A DNA stretch of 64,000 nucleotides from Sipunculus nudus (GCA_026874595.1 CM049320.1:43160714-43224713); one strand, 5' to 3'. Positions 22,171-35,534 are shown, counted from the stretch's first letter. Numbers and translations are program-made. The notes: generated by a model not told the origin, from the letters alone.

Positions 22171-22591
22171 TTTAATCAAGTAAGTACACGGGAAGAAGTT
22201 ATTTCATTAGGCTAGTGTGCGGGAGATAGTTTTAATCATGCTAGGGTGCGGGAGGTTGTTGTTTTATTCAGGTTAGGAGTCGTTTCTACAAGCCAGTTTG
22301 TTGATGGAAGGACGGATTTATTAATTTCTGCTTGTTTTGTCGATGTATGTTATATCTGCGGACGCAGGAACACTTTTCATGTATTCTCCCTGTTAAACAG
22401 TGATTTCGATGGTGGTGGTATGCGCTCTATTTGGTCTGTGTATTTCCAGATTCCATGTTTTATAGGACTGATATTTACGTGGCCTGGCCTTGGGTGTGTC
22501 ACCTCAGGTACATCAAAGGTGTGTTTGTTAACAACCTAAGCTGTCTCATCTTGATGCTGTGTTATGCGTGTATTCTCTCGCCTCACTAAAG

Positions 22592-22974
22592 ATGGACAGA
22601 TCTCTTAAGAGAGGATCGTTCTTACATGACAGCTTTGCTGTTAAGATAGCTACCTCCGAGAAGCTGGAAAACATCCGTGAACAGATGAAGCAACTAACAC
22701 GCATCAGAGTGTACAGACACGGGCAAGCAAGTAAGTGTAGTCCAACCCTCAGCCTCGCTCATATAGGGCAAGGGTATTAGAAGATAATTAAGGAAAGGTG
22801 TTACATTTCATGGATTTACTATAACGTTTCAGGTTAGATTATTCAGATTATCTAGAAAGTGATCTTTTCTTTTAATTCCAGAATTTGAAAGTAGACCGTG
22901 GGAGGTAAGACAACTGTTCAAGATTCAAAACGAGTCCAGTAAAGGCAATGACGTCATCTTTTCAGGGACAATGG
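22592..22974 (+). CDS. Two candidate 5' exons of an unrecognised gene
   Basis: Exon 22592-22730 begins ATG (MDRSLKRGSFLHDSFAVK) and ends GCAA/gtaagt. Exon 22882-22974 follows ttaattccag and ends ATGG/gtaagg. They join in phase 1 to give about 77 aa including RIRVYRHGQAKFESRPWEVR and LFKIQNESSKGNDVIFSG, with no stop. No family is recognised. Strong consensus splice sites and non-repetitive, codon-like composition are the support. They may be the first exons of the gene whose later exons are at 29.2-33.9 kb, but the phase at the next known exon does not fit directly, so at least one exon is missing or the genes are separate. Confidence 0.5.
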
Positions 22975-23669
22975 GTAAGGACTCTAGACGCGTACAAGTT
23001 TGTATGCAACTAAAGTTAATATAAAGTTACAAAATTGTAACAACTTCAGTAGTTTGACTGTGAGAATCGTGGCCTTGTAAACAGTGACATTCTGCAACTC
23101 AATAGCATTTATTTCTCGTAATATGCATTGTTCTTGTCGACTGTATGATCCGCGGCTGTATTTATTTTCCCTATATAACAACTACAAAACCCCTGAGGTT
23201 TTGGCTTCTTTAATATAATTTTAAAATTAAATTCTGACATTAAATCTTTTTACCTGAGAATTTGTTGTTTCTTCAGACAAACGAGGCCAAGAAAATCCGG
23301 GCTTATGCATCTCATTCCAATCAGTCATAAACAAGCATTTGGACAAAATGTGAAAAAATATTTGACTGATAGGTTTTTAAACGCCTCCTTGCTTTATTGC
23401 TAGAGCCAACCAGAGCAGGCCATCAGGTTCAAGGCTTTGTGATCCCGGGTCATGTAGAGAAATAGGGTCACGTGATCTTTACAGTGTGAATACACAGAAA
23501 CACGGTTTGGCTCATATGGAAGTGAAAGTCCCGTGCGTAATCTTTGTTTACTTCTGGTTGGCCAGTAGACAATAGCAAATGGGCGATTGTAAACTTGGTG
23601 TTTGGTATGATACTATGGAAAACTTTACACCTATTTTTGATTTAAATAAACATGACCTTTGTCTAAACG

Positions 23670-23680
<11 letters not shown>

Positions 23681-23718
<38 letters not shown>
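23681..23718. repeat. (AT)n microsatellite
   Basis: AT tract in otherwise featureless DNA (22.98-24.12 kb holds no other recognised feature). Confidence 0.9.
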
Positions 23719-23721
<3 letters not shown>

Positions 23722-24120
23722 TAAACATTATTATGATCCGTCACTTTATGTCCTTCATTGCAAGTGCATTCATTTTAACCAAAAACAAAATAATGTAAAT
23801 GATATGATGACATGAGTATAATTCATTAAATAATTTGAAATTATTTCAATGTGATGTAAACGGTCGAGTGAATGCCCCAATACTCTTTCTGAGACTGTTT
23901 TTACAATAGATCTGCTACCATATGAGTGTCTCAAAATATCTGATACAACATATTCTGTCGCGTATCTTATATCTTACTCTTGAAACCAGTCTAACAGATG
24001 TTACGGTTCTCTTTCACACGGCAAATCTGACGGGCCGAACTATAACACAAAACCTCAGACACATATTCTTAGATTATCACAACAAGGGTTTAAGTGGCAA
24101 AAATGGTGCTCTATTAATAT

Positions 24121-25041
24121 TGTTACGGAACCTTATTATCAATTGATCACGTAGTAGTGACGAACACATATTTTGTTACGGAGATAAAAAAATTCAAATT
24201 CTGTAACACTAGGCAGCGTGAAATGTCTAGGGGAATGAATAAAGGAGTCAGTGTTTTTTGTTAACAAATAATTATAATTTATTCTTAAAATAATCCTAAC
24301 ATTACAATACATAAAATCAATACAATTTCACAGTATAACAACAGTACAACAGCAAATCAATACTGGTATATAAATAAAGTGTACAGTAACTGGATACCAC
24401 CACAGTCACAGCGACAACAAGTCCTTTATAACGTACAACCCAGATGAACAGTTCACATAAATCTTCTCAGAGAATTACAGTCCAGTTCATTCACAAAATC
24501 AATCTGTTGTAGTCGAAAAGTGAAGTTCTGATAGTGATCCAAAAGGCAAACTGAAGACTAATTAAAATCCGTTACAAATTCGAAGAAAAGCTATAACTGC
24601 CGCAATTATAGGAAAAGGTCCATAAACTGACTTACTCTCTTCTGTGTCCGCTTGAATATATCTCTCCTCTCTCCCGGCTCTAAAACACAGCCCCTTATTT
24701 ATAACTTTTCACCTCTAGCCGAGAACTTTCCATTTCCCGAACAATCTAGAGGACCTAACGTGATACACAGTACACACGTTACAGGAAACCTCTAGAACAA
24801 AGAACACTGTGTTTCTACATGTCAGGGTTCACAACGTGGGCCGGCCCGGCTCGGCCAGGCGAGAATGCTCCAGACTAGCATGACCGCTATGTTTACACGT
24901 GGGCCGCACCCGTCCAGCTGGAGCAAGGAACGCTGTAGCATAGCAACGCCCAGGGCTTGAGCCAAACACGAATCAGAATGTCAACAGCGCACAATAAAAG
25001 AGACATGTCAACAGCTCACAATAAAAGAGACATCTGTAGCA
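24121..25041 (-). mobile_element. 3' LTR of a truncated Ty3/gypsy element
   Basis: A 921-bp LTR bounded on the plus strand by TGTTACGGAACC and CATCTGTAGCA. It matches the 856-bp solo LTR at 43195-44050 along most of its length, with an extra GC-rich block near 24835-24950 (gggccggcccggctcggcc). The pol remnant at its right reads on the minus strand toward it, so it is the 3' LTR. The polypurine tract (minus-strand caggagggggag, 25042-25053) abuts it exactly. Confidence 0.85.
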
Positions 25042-25173
25042 CTCCCCCTCCTGTAAGAAAAAAAAATAAAATTTTCTCAAAACTTTCTTTTTGCGATCAC
25101 AATCACTTAATCTTTACAATATTTCAAAAACATCTTATTTACAACATTACATATACATCTCGTTTACAACATT

Positions 25174-26260
25174 TCATAAACATCTCGATAAGAAATCAGC
25201 AAGTACATTGTCTTTCCCTTTAGTGTGTCGCTTTCAAGATTGTAATCCTGTAAAAACAAACTCGATCTCAACAATCTTTGATTTTTACCTTCAATTTGTT
25301 CATGAACGTGAGGGGATTGTGATCACTGAAGACAATGACAGGCTTGACTGATGAAGTAACATAAACTTCAAAATGTTGCAATGCCAAAATCAAAGCCAAA
25401 TATTTTTTTCAATAGTGGAGTAGTATTTCTGGTTTGCATTAAACTTTCTTGAAAAATAACTAAATGGATGATCTATGCGATCATTGCCTTCTTGTAAGAA
25501 CACAGCACCAGCAGCAGTATCACTAGCATCTACAGCTAACTTAAAAGGTATAGAAAAGTTTGGAGCTACCAAAACTGGTTAACTTTGAGGAATTGCTTTC
25601 AAATCTGAAATGCATTTTCACACTGAACTTTCCATACAAACTTTTGTTTCTTCTTTAACAAATTAGTCAAAGGTTCAGCTACAGCAGAAAAAATTTGGAC
25701 AAAACTTCCTGTAGTATCCAACTATGCCAAGAAAACGCATTATTTGCTTTTTGTTTTTCTGGTCTAGGAAATGCAGAAATAGCACTTATTTTAGCATCAA
25801 CAGGTTTTACTTGACCCTGTCCTACAATATGACCCGAAAATGTTACTTGTGCATGAAAAAAACTCAGCTTTTACTGAGTTGACGGCCAGACGTGCTTCAC
25901 TGAGTCTTTCAAAGAGGCCGCGAAGAATTTGCAGATGTTTCTCCTAGGTGTCGCTGTACACGATAAGGTCATCAATATATGCGTCGCAGCCCTGAATGTC
26001 CTTGACAACCGTATGGATGAGGCGCTGGAACGTGGCTGGCGAGTTCTTCATGCCATACGGCATAACTTTATATTGGTAGAGTCCTTGCGGCGTCATAAAT
26101 GCGGAAACTTCTTTCGCTCGTTCTGTCAGCGTAACTTGCCAGAATCCTTTTAGTAAGTCAAACTTGGAAACATATCTGGAGCTACCGACTCTATCAATAC
26201 AATCATCGAGTCCTCTTATAGGATTCGTGAAAAGCAGTAAAATGCGTCAAAGTGGTTTTA
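25174..26260 (-). pseudogene. Ty3/gypsy pol remnant (reverse transcriptase and RNase H)
   Basis: Minus-strand homology in broken frames. RT pieces are LDDCIDRVGSSRYVSKFDLL, KGFWQVTLTERAKEVSAF, MPYGMKNSPATFQRL and YIDDLIVYSD (catalytic YIDD intact). RNase H follows: FKLAVDASDTAAGAVFLQ, HPFSYFSRKFN, VFSDHNPLTFM and a terminal KGKDNVLADFLSR, then a stop. Gag, protease and the N-terminal RT are missing on the right, and integrase is absent: RNase H is followed after about 120 bp by the polypurine tract. Frameshifts and stops make it non-functional. Confidence 0.85.
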
Positions 26261-26639
26261 TTTCAATGAGGCAGCGACTATACTCAATAGATATTATTGT
26301 TCTGAAGTCGGAGTCCACAATAGAGTCCACAATAGAACAAGTCTCGTGGCAGGGACAAAAATAAGTTGATTGTCAATTGGGCGAGTTCCGTGCCAGCGAC
26401 AAAAATAACAGTTGATTATCCAGCGGACGACGTTCTAAACAGTAGGGGGCGATCCAGAAGAACAGTACGGGTCGACTGTAGAGGTTCTGAATACGACGGC
26501 TTCCGCGCAGAAGAGGAAAATTCGTGTGATACAAAGGGGTCCACAACACATGGTTTATCATTAATTAAGAATTATTGATGATCGAAATATCAAACGTCAT
26601 GCACAACATAATTATAAATTATTATTCCTTTATTTTAGA

Positions 26640-27282
26640 AAAAAAAATATGTTCATTAATTAAATCAAAACATATGTCAAGAGTAAGTTATAATATATAA
26701 ATATATAAGATATGACAGGTATTCAGTGTAATTCACTGTTAGCCACTTACATACAGTTGGTAAATCGCTATATTATGATTTTATCATGGAATAAGATATA
26801 ACAGACATTTTCAACATTAATATAGTCTTGTTTGGTTGTTAGATTTTCATGACTGACACAATACCAGTTAAAGTAGCATTGATAAAAAAAAACAGACCAC
26901 TGATATAGATTATAGTATTGATAATGTTCATACATATATATACATATATATATTATAATTATAAATATTATTCAACATGATTATATTAATGATATTATAG
27001 ATATTAGATATTAATATAGATAATAGATTACGAGAATATAGATAAGAGATTTTAGAATGGCTTGGTAACAGGTGATCAGAATTCCCGAAAACCGATAGGC
27101 AAAGTGAAATATTATCTTACATTTATCTTATATTAGCGAATCTTATATTTACTTGTATGTTTAAATTAATGGACAATATGAAGTTATTGCACATATATAT
27201 ATATAATTTTATTAAAATGATATATATATTTAATTTTATTGAATTATCTTAAAAATATATATTTATAATGTACTTATCTTTG

Positions 27283-27331
<49 letters not shown>

Positions 27332-27377
27332 AAAATGTAATTTTATTAAATATTGTATAATTCAAATTTAATATATA

Positions 27378-27432
<55 letters not shown>

Positions 27433-27490
27433 AAACAGACATATAAACATGTACACATACAAAATTATTTATTTTATTTAAATATATATC
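26640..27490. repeat. AT-rich region with (AT)n tracts
   Basis: Very AT-rich with microsatellite tracts at about 27286-27324 and 27370-27428. No gene seen. Confidence 0.8.
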
Positions 27491-28204
27491 CAGGGGGGAA
27501 TAGATTCTTTCCCAGTGGTGTTATATGATTTGCCTTTCCTAACCCCAAAACTATATCATATGGAATACACAAGATTAACTGGGGAACTGCCGCCACGTAA
27601 TGTCATGGAGGTAATGAAATACAGGCCGACCGACAACGTTAATCGTGTGAAGTGATACGTTTTCTTGAAGAGCTGTGGTTTGTCTTCTTTCTACGGTGTC
27701 AGGTTATATATCGTTTGAACCACAGTACAAGAAATGAAAATGGGAAATATGCCGTGGCATAAGAGGTGATTTACGTTTATTCCCTTGTGAAACAAAAGCA
27801 AGTGTTGTTTGTTTACTCACCATATCAGAACAGTCCCTATACCAGTGCTGCCACCTAGGGTTATAGCAGCTAACGACTTGTAATCGAGGCATGGTGTTGT
27901 TTTAACCGTTGTTGGTTACGGCTGATAAAGCACGCTTACAACAACGTGTCTCATACTGTGATCGTAACACATCCAAAGAATGCACAATGTTTCATATCAA
28001 AGAACAGGTTTGAGTACAAGAGTTGTGTTTTATCAATCGCTTTTATTCTGAAGTTTGCAACAACCCGGCTGGTGAAAAGGAAGAAGTTCCTGGGACGACA
28101 ACTTTTAGAAGTGACGAGTTCGTCTGTGCCAGAGGGGTCACAGAAAGGTCAAAATGGGTCATCCATTCCCCACCCGATAGGATTTCAGGGTTCGTTTACT
28201 GCGA

Positions 28205-28425
28205 CTGGTACGTTAGTCTTAAGAAATTACAAATATACTCATATCAAGACTTAAATATTGATATCAGTCTTTAACATAGTATTGCCTTCATGTTTAAGTA
28301 CTCATAATATTGATATTAATTTTTACCATATTTTTGCCTTCATGTTTTAGTGATTACAAATATACTCATGATATTGATATTAATCTTTACCATATTATTG
28401 CCTTCATGTTTTAGTAATTATTCTG
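28205..28425. repeat. About 70-bp tandem repeat, three copies
   Basis: Units share atattgatattaatttttacc and ttgccttcatgtttta in order. The DNA to the left (27946-28254) contains overlapping unrecognised frames that I do not call. Confidence 0.75.
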
Positions 28426-29227
28426 ATAAACCGAAAGGCAATGTACATTCTGTTGTAATCTTCCCGCAAAACGGTCCGTGTTTTCCGTGTCATAATGAAA
28501 AATACATCATATCATATTTTATTCCATTCTCGATCTAGTTCTTGCCTGCCAATAATCCGCTTTATGCTTGACGAATATACACGAATGTTTATAAAATATG
28601 ATATCAAGGACGAACGTGTCATAAAAATTCATCCATTGCTCTATCGTCCTCGTTCCGTGTGAGCTACTTGAATCTGTGTCCTTTTCCAATTTATAGTTTA
28701 ATGGGTATACAAGTTTTGTTAGGCCTACTTAAAATTACAATGATCGATGAAGATGGCAGAGCTCTATCGGGCACTAAGGATATTTGATTGGGATCATACT
28801 TTGATTAATGTAAATGTCTCAGTGTAATCACATGGTCAATTTGTTATCCAATTTTATTAGCATTTATTTATTAATTAGCATTTTTATTTCCCTTTTTCTT
28901 CCATGGATTTTCAAAATTCTAAGACTTTTAATTGGTACTATTTCTGGAATTCATCTCCCAAGAATAAGTCACAATGGCCACTCATATAGTGGATACGCTG
29001 TTTGGAAATTAGACGAGATTTAGCAAACTATAACCACTTTTCTTTTGGGCGTCCAGCCAAAAGTCCTGATTTTTTTCCTGATCTACAACGTTTTCCCATA
29101 AATTTCCTTACTTTCCTTTGATGGAAAAAGGGAAACTTTCCATGATTTCCTTGAAGGCTAAGGCCCGTGTTATTACCACTGTATGTCATATTTCACCTTT
29201 AATGTTTGAATCAGGCAAACGTCGCAG

Positions 29228-32200
29228 AGGAGCAGTTGGAAGGTGACGGGAAAATATGGAACTGATTTTTATCACTGTGACGTCATCAGGAAACAGTGCT
29301 GCTTCACGTCATCAAATATAAAAGTAAAGGTGAGAGGGTCTTCCTAAAATCTGTAATGGTCAGCAAGAAACGATAATGTTCATGTCGAGGTTGTACATAG
29401 TTCCTGGTGGCTTCTTTAGTGCTCGTTAACATCTTTCAGTACCTGTGATAGAGACAGACTTTCAGTCGCCACAGGCTGACAGGAGACTCCTGGTATCTAG
29501 AAAAAAATCAAATTACATTTATGCTTTGGTGTTATTTCCAAGACGACTTTTCTCAGCAGCTCGTCGTGTCGTCTGTGATATTATAAGTCCATTTCTTTAG
29601 GATTCTGAATTGATCACAGTCTATTATGTTGGTCACTTAACCCAAGTTGGACAAACCAAATCTGTAAATGAGCATTGCGGCTTTATCATGACTCTTCGTT
29701 GCCTACTTTAATTGTCACTATTTGTTTTCGGACCTTTTTACATTATTATGCTGGTGAATCTTGTGCTGATCACTCCACAGATCCTGCCGGAACCGAGAGC
29801 CATGCAGGACAGACGCCCAGCTGATGACCTTGCGAGTCCAGACCGTCCTGCCGCCCTCACGGGCACGCTCACCACGCATCAATACACCCTCACAGGTTCA
29901 TGGTTATCAATGCACTGTATCAGTTGACAACACAAAATATAGTCGACCGGCAAACCCCCTAAAATGTGCTTATTTAAGACTTTAGATGACATTTTTTGTT
30001 CATGGCTGACAACCTCGCTAGAAAGTATGACCATGGTCCAAGGTTTCAGAATCACCCGGTTGCCAAAGAGGTATTTGACCTCCTAGGTTACTGTTCAAGG
30101 TCAAAAGGTCAAATTTTACTTCCACCTGTATTAACAAATAACCTGCAAATGTTATCATAAATGTGAGGTTGTACTTAGATATGTTGATTTTACTTATGGA
30201 ATATATGATAAATAAGAAAAATATTGTGAAATACATTGCCATGTGTGAGGCAAGGACGCATCTCACGTTCATTGTGTATTAGGTCCAAGTCAAATGCAAG
30301 ATTGCATTTTGATTTGTTAACCCTTTCCTGCATTTTATAGTTACATTCAAGGTCAACAGGCCATGGGTAAAAAAATCATACAGAAAATAAACAAAAACTT
30401 AACTGCGTTTAAGTATCCTTATCCACCCGCGATTTTTGTTTTATATGCAAATATTTAGTAAGCAGACATATGACAAGAGAAAATGCATAATTTTTGGCGG
30501 TACCCTGAAAACCTGAGTATTATTTAGGTATAACAAAGACTGCTGAAAAAAAAAACTGCTGAGAATGTTAATATATTCAACTGCAAGGTCAAGTGTCAAG
30601 GTCAAAATGTCAAATGGGGCAAATTAAATTATTTTCCAAAAATGAATCCAAACATAATGTACTTTCAGTAAAATCATGTATTAAGCGAGTTGCTTGGTTA
30701 ACCGAGGTGATACAACATATATAAGTGTGGAAATGGTGAATTTAAATATTTTATCTTTTGGTCAAATTTCAAGGTCAAAAAGTCAGATATATAAAATGTG
30801 GAATAACAGTAAAATATAAAGGCAATTTCATTTTTATTAAATATTTCCCGATAATGGCTTTACTTGGGGCCATTTAAAACCGAAAACTTCTATAAAACGT
30901 ATAAGAAATTAATTGCTGGACCGTACCTTCTTGTTCAGATTTAGCAAACTTGCTGAGAAGTATTGAATTAATGATATGGACTATGCATTCCCTTTCCAAA
31001 ATTGGGATATTTATTTTCATTTTAGGGTTAATTTGGAAGATTTGTCAAAAGTTCGAATGCCTTTTTAGTCCACTGTAGACTTGCAATATTGCATTATTTT
31101 CCCAAAATAAATCCAAATATAATGAACTCTTATTTTAAATATGTCTCAGATGTGTTGATTGGTTTTAGCTTAGCTGAGTGAAAGTCAGCTAATCAATCTT
31201 TGTCCGCCGTCTACCCATCCGTTTGTCCGTCCGTTCATTAAGGGGGCACGAATCGTAACAGCATACGAGGAATCTTCTAACCTTTTTTAAGGGAGATAGA
31301 AAAAAGAAACTCCTTGGGCACTTGAAATTAGGTCACCGTGACCTATATTCTGTGCGTTATGAATACAAAATAGGATTTTGAGCACAGAAAAAGTAACACA
31401 GAGTACAAAGTTTAAATGTTGGACCTAGAAATGTCTTTATGAATGTAAAGGGAGGTCATTGTAATTTCCCCTTTGGTCATCAAAATAAGGTCACTGTAAC
31501 CTATATTCTGTGAGCTCTGTGAAAGAACATGATTTGAGTTTCCTATAAGTCAGATGTACACAAGTCGTAGCAGTTTGCTGAAGGAACTTCTGACTTAACG
31601 TCCGGTGAGTTCCTAGTAAAATCCTTTTGGAAAATTTTATTTTCACCTATATTTTTAGATTGTCAGATTGCAGCAAGGTGTCATTTTCTCAGCTGTTGTT
31701 TCATCTAGTGTCATATAATTCATCATGACTAGTTTTATCAGTTCCCGAAGAGTGATGGTGCCGTCTGTAGTTTTTTTTTCTATTTCCATTAATTTTCTCG
31801 ATATATATTTTTAAGACTGCCGTTTTACAGCAGGGTTGTCATTTCCTCGGCTCTAGTTTCATCTTGTCTACTGAAACCTGGTGAGTTTATGTTAACCGTC
31901 CCATCATCTGTCGTTGTTTTCTTTGTCAAAACTGCGAAATTTTTAGGATTATTATGACACTATAACCTTTGAACCTTCTTCAAATTTGACAGATCAGTTG
32001 TTTCTGTCATGTTTTTACAAGTGTTCGAGTATAGACTCATAATTTTTTAGGATTTCTTGTGAATGCGAAAATTGATATTTTGTCTCAAAACTTGATAAAC
32101 ATGTTTCAACCAAGTTCTCAGAGTCTCTGAATGGAGTTTTAAAATTGGTGCCCTTGAGCGTATATTATTCTCTTGTAAAACCTGTATAGACCAGTTATGA

Positions 32201-33883
32201 TGGGATTCAGTCTGCACATGTCTGACTCATCACTTATGGAAGGTGTCACAAGGTCAAAGGTCACTATCATATATAAAGATAATCCCAATATGGTTTTTTT
32301 TTATGAAATTCCTGTTTGGCTAAAATGGCTTGCTGGTCAATTGAGCATCATGACCCATAAGTCACTTGTGAAGGTATTCAAAGACACAAACTTCTGAGGA
32401 TCAGTATAAACTTTAAAGGTCATCCACTTATCTAGTGAGCCCTGAGCTGCCCATGGTTGTGTAAGGGTAAGACAGGAATTGTTTTAGAAAGAAAAAGGTA
32501 ATTGGAACTGGGGAAAATGCAAATTAAAGCCAATCATATTTAAGTAATTTTTGCAGGATAACTAGTTTATCTCTTGCTCTTGAAATCTGACCTTGGAAGT
32601 GAAAGGTTATCCTTAAGGAATAGGCTATTATATATTAGTTCAATACTTCCAAGAAAGGTTTGTTAAATATGAACGAGAAGGCACGGTCAAGCAAATTATT
32701 TCTTAGACATTTCATAAAAGATTTTGGTATTAAATTGTCCAAAGTAAAGCTATAATCGGGAAATAGACATTTTTCGTTGAATTTGCCTTTATCTTTTACA
32801 ATTATTCCACGTTTTATTTATCTCATAATACCTTAATAATCTAACCAACTCACTTGATACATGGTAAATGTGAAAGTACATCATATTTGGATTCATTTTT
32901 GGAAAATAATATAATTTGCCCCATTTGACCTTTTGACCTTGGACCTTGAAGTTGAAAATATTAAAATTCAGCAGTTTTCTTAGTTATACCTCAATAATAC
33001 TCAGGTATTCATGGGAATACCAAAAATTATGCATTTTTTTGTCATATATATGTCTACTGAATTTTGCTAACTAAATGTATATAAAACAAAAATCGCTGAT
33101 GCATAAGGATACTCGAACGCAGTTATATTTTCTTTATGATTTTGTTCTCAAATCTAATCTAACCATTTGGAAGCGTCCAAAACCTCCTTTGTGCCATATT
33201 TCATATGGCTGGAAACTTATACTAAATGAAACTGAAATTCGTCCTTTTAACATAAACCCAATATTAAAGTAGTTTTTGGCATTTAGTTTCACGAAATTCT
33301 TCTTATTAATATTATGTATGAGCTAAAATCAACATATATGAGTAAAACCGCCTTTTTTATGACTACATTTGCAGGTTATTTGTAATTAGGTGAAAACTAA
33401 ATTTGACCACGTTTGATCTTTTGACCTTGAACTATGACCTTGAAGGTCAAATGCCTTTTTGGCAACCGGGTGGTCATACTTTCTTGCGAGGTTGCCAGCC
33501 TTGAACAAAAAATGCCATCGAAAGTTTTTTTCTTTTTTTTTGGGGGGGGGGGAGGGGGGGGGTTGGCCGATCGACTATTATGAGAGTAGGTCTGTAATGC
33601 ATATATAACACATGTATTTATAAAAAAAAAACTGTCAGTTCGTCCCATCAATTAATTAATGCTACCTTTGAAATTTCGGTAAATTATCCCTAAACTTTAA
33701 CATTCATGTGTCTACTGTGCCACATGTGTGTCAGCCATTCGTTAAACCTGCCGTTTATAATACAGCTCTGACTGATTAACTCCTGAACGATTTTATCACA
33801 CAGTCCCTGGAGACCTGGAGGTGGAGAAGAAGGCGCTGCTGATCGGCCTGGTGTACTGTATCGACAGCTTCCATGATGGTTAA
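29228..33883 (+). CDS. Three phase-matched 3' exons of an unrecognised gene
   Basis: Exon 29228-29329 (acceptor acgtcgcag, donor AAAG/gtgaga) encodes SSWKVTGKYGTDFYHC then RKQCCFTSSNIKVK. Exon 29781-29895 (ctccacag; CACAG/gttcat) encodes ILPEPRAMQDRRPADDLASP then AALTGTLTTHQYTLT. Exon 33804-33883 (tttatcacacag) encodes VPGDLEVEKKALLIGLVYCI then DSFHDG and a TAA stop. The joins are phase 0 and phase 1 and agree throughout, giving about 98 aa. The first exon is Cys-containing and the last has a short hydrophobic segment after a charged one. I do not recognise the family. The last intron (3.9 kb) contains a foldback transposon. Upstream exons may include 22592-22974. Confidence 0.5.
29977..33525. 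mobile_element. Foldback-type element with inverted repeats of about 950 bp
   Basis: The left arm (about 29977-30975) and right arm (about 32630-33525) are inverted copies of each other from gatgacattttttgttcatgg inward to the segment tgctggaccgtaccttcttg. The left arm carries an extra ~20 bp near 30035. The middle third (about 31165-32372) is a copy of the dispersed repeat also found at 52.5 kb, so the element has been invaded or built around it. No ORF with recognisable protein. The right end abuts a T-run and a G-run. Confidence 0.8.
31165..32372 (+). repeat. Dispersed repeat copy nested in the foldback element
   Basis: Starts ttttagcttagctgagtgaa, then a cgtctacccatccgtttgtccgtccg block and gcacgaatcgtaac, and ends with gagcatcatgacccataagt. 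Same family as 12011-12570 and 52507-54074. Confidence 0.75.
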
Positions 33884-34159
33884 ACATAGGACCACATACT
33901 GTGAATGATATTGGCTGGCTCCATCATCTGAAGTGGGTTTAGAATCAATAGTGGCGCCACCTGCAGCTTACAGTTTATTCCAGTCATATATTCAAATAAC
34001 CATTTAATATGTATACTGGCCACTGATTGCTACTGGCATGCCGTAGCTATTTTGATAGCAGATAACACATATGAGGGGGAAACGATTACATTGGCAAATC
34101 GGCGATATTTAAATTCAAAGAGGAAGCCATTTTGGAAACTTTTTATTTAATTTTTAGTT

Positions 34160-35530
34160 TATATTTCATACTCATTTATTTTCCATGTATTTGTGAACTT
34201 CGATTCGTTTAAAACCCTATATATGGAGTTAATATTCCTGACATATTTAGAAAACATGGAAATATTTAGGATCGCAGAAAGGTAACTAGAAGCAAAGTTT
34301 TGTTTATTAAACATTTGATCAATAAACATGAACCTGCAAAATATAGGGATGACAACCACGGCGATTATATATGAGATGGCCGACGGCGGATAGCTGACGA
34401 TGAAAAGAGGATATTGCGAGGCGCCAAGGAAACACAAAGTAAACGAACGGCACAGCTAACGTGATGTTATAAGAGTAGATAAAGCGGGAGGGCGTGAAGG
34501 ATACAAGATGTCCCGTGACACTTCATGTAAACGCACACACAGATCGATATTCATAATCTGTGACATTGATAACAGGTTCAGCACATGCACCATTGATGAG
34601 TCCCTGACGAGTAGCTACTAGTGTTATAAAAATCGATTAAATACATGATTAGTCTTTTATTACAACCGATTAAAGTTTAGGAAGCAGTTTGTGTGTAACT
34701 GAACATAATGTATTATACATGCTCATACAAGGAAGGCTTGTGGTCTGGAAAAAAAATCTTTAATTACTGTCAGAAACTTAAAGAGAGTAGGACACAATGC
34801 AGCAACGAACCTTACCTTGACAATATTTTATCTTAGATTTTCTATTTGATATTAACCAATATCCTCTTGTCATAAGTTTATTATACGCCATATTATGGGC
34901 CCCAATGTTGTTTCATTAAACAATTTTATGTAGCAAAAGGTGATATGATTTTATTTCTGGTATTCTCATTGATAAAATGTAAAATTAAAATAAACGGATA
35001 CAATAACGTTTATGTTACCGATCATTGTTTGTTTAATTTTAGTCATCAAACATGTTATAACCGATTTCTAACAATATAGACAACTTAGTGTAACGGCATT
35101 ACATACATGGTCTTGTTAATGAAGAAATCTAAGAAAAAAAATTCTATATCTTCCCCTAAGGGTCATGAATCTACATCTTGACAAAGTGGATCAAAATTAT
35201 ACGCTCAGACGATAACAATGGAATATAAACTGAATGGAAAGATTTCAAATTAATAACGCTATATGTTATGTTAAAGGAAAGAGGCTAGTATAAGAAATGT
35301 ATAAAGAGGAGAAACTTTGGTCCAGGTCTGTTATATTTGGAACAGCTGATCAGCTCGAATCCCTTCTCTCTCGCTCTCTCTCTCATGATTTAAGACACTC
35401 CTAACAACCATCATAAATGTCGTTGTTGACAAGTATTTTAGTCAACGGGTTCAATATTTATGAAATAACCTGAAAATCTCTGCACGTTGTCACATTCAAA
35501 TCACCATGCATTTTGCATAAATCTCGGAAA
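34160..35530. other. Intergenic region, no gene seen
   Basis: AT-rich sequence downstream of the minus-strand TRIM gene, with a CT dinucleotide run near 35362-35384. The minus-strand frame at 34159-34437 has hydrophobic stretches but no recognisable family. Confidence 0.5.
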
Positions 35531-35534
35531 TGTT

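Noticed and set aside
25929-26364. Plus-strand frames of 66-74 codons
   Set aside because: Antisense to the gypsy reverse-transcriptase remnant.
27704-27892. Minus-strand frame with MPRLQVVSCYNPRWQHWYRD and a good gtgagt donor
   Set aside because: Could be a first exon, but no second exon or homology could be found, so it is not called.
27946-28274. Overlapping plus-strand frames of 83-102 codons
   Set aside because: Neither frame matches a known family, both run into a local tandem repeat, and neither gives a splice join in phase with the flanking candidate exons.
34159-34437. Hydrophobic minus-strand frame (GASQYPLFIVSYPPSA), considered as another SLC17 exon
   Set aside because: No family motif aligns, and an acceptor-like ttttgcag falls inside the frame.
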